Of a stretch of 50,344 nucleotides of DNA, positions 47,624-50,344 are shown one piece after another. Under the pieces are notes generated by a model. The model saw nothing but the letters and a program-made list of their open reading frames with translations, did not search any database and was not told where the DNA came from. Both the position numbers and the translations under genes were made by a program. This stretch comes from Microbacteriaceae bacterium. GTDB taxonomy: Bacteria; Actinomycetota; Actinomycetes; Actinomycetales; Microbacteriaceae. The stretch lies in NCBI GenBank assembly GCA_025463545.1, contig JAODAR010000006.1, positions 1-50,344 of the forward strand. The letters are read 5' to 3'. How positions within the stretch are numbered: position 1 is the stretch's first letter; each line of letters opens with the position of its first letter.

Positions 47624-47741
47624 TCCTCAACGTGGATGGCCCATGTGCCGCCGGTTTTCCACAGGCTCTGGTCTCGCTGGCTTCTGCACCGATCAGTAGC
47701 CGCACCGTCCAGCGGTCGGGTCGCGCGAGTAGCTTCGTCGC

Positions 47742-48932
47742 ATGTACCAACCGTTCGTGGCAGTCCCGTCGTACGAGTCGTCGGAGCAGCGTTCGGCGCC
47801 GCCTTGGTCCGGCCTCGATCATGTCGCGCCTACTCGCCGCGTTGTGGAGACGGGCAGCTCCGTCGCAGAAATCGTGGCGACCGCCGGTGCGACGCGCGGC
47901 TCCTCTGACGGGCAGAGGGCGGGCGTCATCGAGTCGACGCTTGACGCCCTCGACGTGCCTGGCCCCGATCCACACGGTCTCGAGCTGCCGGGCCTCGACG
48001 TGTCCGGCCTCGGCCCTCTCGCCCCGTATGCCGCCGCCCCCGACGTCACCGACTTGTTCGTCAACGGACAGTCCGGACTCTGGGTGGATGCCGGCCGTGG
48101 GCCGCAGCACCAACCCGATTGGCAACGAAGCGAAACAGGCCTCCGAGAGCTCGCAGTGCGCCTGATCGCCCTCGGTGGCCGACACATCGACGAAGCCAGC
48201 CCGTGCGTCGATGTGCGGTTGGCCGACGGCATCCGGGTTCACGCGGTCCTGCCCCCGGTCTCCAGCACGGGAACGCTGCTGTCGATTCGTCTGCCCCGGG
48301 CCGAGCGGTTCAGCCTCGCAGCGCTCACAAGCGCGGGAATGTGCGGTTCCGGCGAATCAGGGCTCGCGTTGGCGGGACGACTGCGCGCGGCGGTAGATGC
48401 ACGGGAGAACCTCCTCATCACCGGTGCAGCGGGAAGCGGAAAGACCACGCTCCTCTCCGCTCTCCTCGGCGAGGCGGCGCCTTCGGAACGCATCGTGGCA
48501 ATTGAGGACGTCGCCGAACTCCGAATCAATCACCCGCACGTGGTCGCTCTCGAATCCCGGCAGGCCAACCTTGAGGGCGCCGGACGGATCGGCCTGGGAA
48601 CACTCGTTCGTGAGGCGTTACGGATGCGCCCCGACCGGCTGGTTCTCGGCGAATGCCGTGGAGCGGAGATTCGTGAGCTGCTGGCCGCACTGAACACCGG
48701 GCACGACGGCGGTGCCGGCACGCTGCACGCGAATTCGCTCCGGGACGTGCCAGCGCGGCTCGAGGCACTGGGCGCTCTGGCCGGCATGAACCAGGACGCG
48801 GTAGCACGCCAGACCGTCAGTGCAATCCAGGTCGTTGTGCATCTGGAGCGCACCCACGGCGTCCGCCAGATCGCCCAGATCGGGCGGTTCACGATCGACG
48901 GCCAGGGACGACTGAGTGTGGAGGCAGCATGA
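47742..48932 (+). CDS. cpaF: TadA/CpaF-type secretion ATPase
   Basis: 396 aa. PDVTDLFVNGQSGLWVD opens the family core (about residue 100); Walker A is TGAAGSGKTTLLS (~227-238), followed by VAIEDVAELRI, the Asp box with catalytic Glu, and LRMRPDRLVLGECRGAEIRELLAALNTGHDGGAGTLHAN, the His box. It powers assembly of Flp/Tad pili. The first ~95 residues are variable and a later start is possible; no clear ribosome site precedes 47742. In mycobacteria an Ssd/CpaE-like gene precedes this ATPase; none is seen here. Stop overlaps TadB start (ATGA). Confidence 0.9.
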   Translation: MYQPFVAVPSYESSEQRSAPPWSGLDHVAPTRRVVETGSSVAEIVATAGATRGSSDGQRAGVIESTLDALDVPGPDPHGLELPGLDVSGLGPLAPYAAAPDVTDLFVNGQSGLWVDAGRGPQHQPDWQRSETGLRELAVRLIALGGRHIDEASPCVDVRLADGIRVHAVLPPVSSTGTLLSIRLPRAERFSLAALTSAGMCGSGESGLALAGRLRAAVDARENLLITGAAGSGKTTLLSALLGEAAPSERIVAIEDVAELRINHPHVVALESRQANLEGAGRIGLGTLVREALRMRPDRLVLGECRGAEIRELLAALNTGHDGGAGTLHANSLRDVPARLEALGALAGMNQDAVARQTVSAIQVVVHLERTHGVRQIAQIGRFTIDGQGRLSVEAA

Positions 48933-49933
48933 AACGGCGGGCGGCCCGCGAACCGCCGATCGAGGAGGTCGCCGCCGTCACGCAGCGGCTCGCTGTGCTG
49001 CTTTCCGCGGGCGTATCGCCGGTGTCAGCCTGGGCGTACCTGCTGCCTGATGACCGGGGCGAGGAATCCGCCATCGAAACGGGGTCGGAGGTCATCGCCG
49101 TCGTCCGTGCTGCCGCATTGGCAGGTCCACTCGGTAACAGCATCGCTGATGCGGTTGCTGCCGAATCCCGCCGACTCGGCGGGCAGGCGGGCAACGCCTG
49201 GCTCTGCCTCGCGGCGGCGTGGGGAGTGGCAACCGGGGCCGGAGCGCCACTTGCAGAATGCCTGCGTGAGCTGGCGGCGTCTTTCCGGGACCTCGGGCAG
49301 CTCGACAGGGACCTGCAGGTGGCACTCGCCGGCCCGGCAGCCACCGCACGACTGGTGATGGGACTGCCTCTCGTCGGAATCGCGTTCGGCGGGCTGATGG
49401 GCTTCAACACCCTGCACACCTTGTTCGCGACGGTGCCCGGCCTTCTCTGCCTGGCCGGGGGGGCCGCACTGATGGTGGCCGGACAATGCTGGAATACACG
49501 GCTGATCCGGTCTGCGCAGAGAACGGATGCCGCACCAGGCCTCGAACTGGACCTCACCGCTATCGGCATGGCCGGCGGCGGGTCGGTGGACCGTGCTCGC
49601 GGCCTCGTGATCGCAACGACAGAGGGCTACGGGCTTAGCGGTCGATCAGGCTCGGACGCGCTGATGGGGTCGGCGGGGCCGGGCGGTTCTGCCCGGCAAA
49701 TCAACCGCGTTCTCGAGTTGTCCACCAGGGCCGGAGTTCCGGCGGGCGAACTGCTGCGAAGTGAGGCGGCCCAGGCCCGGCGCGCGGCCCGGAGCGAGGG
49801 GCAACGACGGGCCGCGACGCTGTCGGTCACGCTCATGCTTCCGCTGGCCGTCTGCGTGCTGCCGGCATTCATGCTGCTGGGCGTCGTACCGCTCCTGATC
49901 AGCGTGCTCTCCTCCACATTCGCGACATTGTGA
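48929..49933 (+). CDS. Type II secretion F-domain / TadB-like membrane protein
   Basis: 334 aa. VAAVTQRLAVLLSAGVSPVSAWAYL at the start and GAPLAECLRELAASFRDLGQLDRDLQVALAGPAATARLVMGLPL are GspF-domain landmarks; membrane pairs follow (~150-185 and ~305-330). It forms the inner-membrane platform that CpaF acts on. Actinobacterial tad loci usually have TadB and TadC as two proteins; the C-terminal part here (RSEGQRRAATLSVTLMLPLAVCVLPAFMLLGVVPLL) resembles TadC, so this may be a fused or condensed platform protein. Confidence 0.82.
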   Translation: MKRRAAREPPIEEVAAVTQRLAVLLSAGVSPVSAWAYLLPDDRGEESAIETGSEVIAVVRAAALAGPLGNSIADAVAAESRRLGGQAGNAWLCLAAAWGVATGAGAPLAECLRELAASFRDLGQLDRDLQVALAGPAATARLVMGLPLVGIAFGGLMGFNTLHTLFATVPGLLCLAGGAALMVAGQCWNTRLIRSAQRTDAAPGLELDLTAIGMAGGGSVDRARGLVIATTEGYGLSGRSGSDALMGSAGPGGSARQINRVLELSTRAGVPAGELLRSEAAQARRAARSEGQRRAATLSVTLMLPLAVCVLPAFMLLGVVPLLISVLSSTFATL

Positions 49934-50044
49934 GAGTTCTGCACTGATCGCATGCTTCCGCGATTAGCAGCGCGATGGAACCGCAAAGCTGGACATGCTC
50001 CTGTCGCCACCAAACGCGTCGCACGACGCAGAATGCGAGAAACA

Positions 50045-50320
50045 ATGACTCCGGCGCAGACAATCAGGCGAGCCACCGCGCGAGCCACCACGCGAGCCAC
50101 CACGCGAGCCGGCGGGGACGGACCGGGTGCCCATGCGACCGCGCCGGCGCGACGGCTGATGCACCGTCTCGCGGACGATGCAGGAGCAGCGACGGCCGAG
50201 TACGTCGTTGCCACCATGGCGGCGGTCGGGTTTGCCGGCCTCCTGATCGTCATCCTCCGCGGCGACGAGGTGCGTGGCATCCTCACAGAACTGATCCGCA
50301 ATGCGCTTGCCGTGGGGTAG
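50045..50320 (+). CDS. DUF4244 Flp pilin-like peptide
   Basis: 91 aa from the ATG at 50045 (an ATG at 49952 gives 122 aa and one at 50033 is also possible). DDAGAATAEYVVATMAAVGFAGLLIVIL, with the G-x-A-T-A-E-Y prepilin-like processing region and a hydrophobic helix, then RGDEVRGILTELIRNAL, is the DUF4244 pattern, always found in the tad operon of actinobacteria. It is probably the major Flp pilin or a structural partner. The N-terminus has a RATT repeat. Confidence 0.82.
   Translation: MTPAQTIRRATARATTRATTRAGGDGPGAHATAPARRLMHRLADDAGAATAEYVVATMAAVGFAGLLIVILRGDEVRGILTELIRNALAVG
50069..50110 (+). repeat. 12-bp in-frame tandem repeat, 3.5 copies
   Basis: Units at 50069-50080, 50081-50092 and 50093-50104 and a partial fourth encode RAT(A/T) tetrapeptides in the N-terminal extension of the pilin-like gene. 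Confidence 0.9.
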
Positions 50321-50328
50321 CCGCCGGG

Positions 50329-50344
50329 ATGAGGGCAGCATCAC
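50329..50344 (+). CDS. Start of a further tad gene (3' partial)
   Basis: An ATG at 50329, nine bases after the DUF4244 stop, preceded by a GCCGCCGGG stretch and followed by at least five codons. In actinobacterial tad operons a TadE-like gene normally follows DUF4244. Only the beginning is visible. Confidence 0.35.

Overview
The window is high-GC chromosomal DNA of an actinobacterium. The 6C RNA next to a Tad pilus operon, the DUF222/HNH endonuclease, the PASTA-bearing bifunctional PBP and the LAxTG-like surface protein make a member of the Microbacteriaceae most likely; this placement is inference, since there is no rRNA. No integrase, transposase, CRISPR array or plasmid gene was seen. Operons are tightly packed, and most neighbouring genes share 4-nt ATGA, GTGA or TTGA stop/start overlaps.

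1-6.2 kb is a mixed housekeeping and surface region: the 3' part of a DUF222/HNH endonuclease, a 96-bp duplicated spacer, dgt, an HhH-GPD repair protein, a lipoprotein, a cell-wall protein with a degenerate sortase signal, a 53-aa zinc-knuckle protein, and an SRAP (YedK/HMCES) DNA-protein crosslink protein.

6.2-29.6 kb is a large exopolysaccharide locus. A plus-strand operon (6858-14836: acyltransferase 3, lipoprotein esterase, Wzz/BY-kinase, Asp-box protein, Alg14-Alg13-type glycosyltransferase, pyruvyltransferase, GT4) converges on a minus-strand operon (27489-14843: acyltransferase 3, O-antigen ligase, glycosyltransferases, a flippase fused to a pyruvyltransferase domain, another pyruvyltransferase, GT2, secreted beta-helix protein). 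The stop codons lie 6 bp apart. Together they encode assembly, export, polymerisation, acylation and apparently heavy pyruvylation of a surface polymer. A divergent LCP protein, a VanZ-like protein and an acetyltransferase flank the operons.

29.6-34.0 kb holds tRNA-Pro(CGG), a metallophosphoesterase, ponA2-like PBP, a 57-aa DUF4177-like protein and RidA. In Mycobacterium tuberculosis ponA2, DUF4177-like and RidA genes are also grouped, with acs, the 6C/B11 RNA and a tad cluster on the same arm. Here a 9.7-kb catabolic cluster (34.1-43.8 kb) sits between RidA and nhaA-acs. It has a TctCBA acid importer, two aldolases, a DapA-family lyase or dehydratase, a 2-hydroxyacid dehydrogenase, DhaK/DhaL kinase subunits and two paralogous FadR-type GntR regulators facing each other across a shared, palindrome-bearing promoter region.

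43.8-50.3 kb: nhaA, acs, a 6C small RNA with its own terminator, a 45-bp nested palindrome, and the start of a tad operon (CpaF ATPase, TadB-like protein, DUF4244 pilin-like peptide, start of a further gene).
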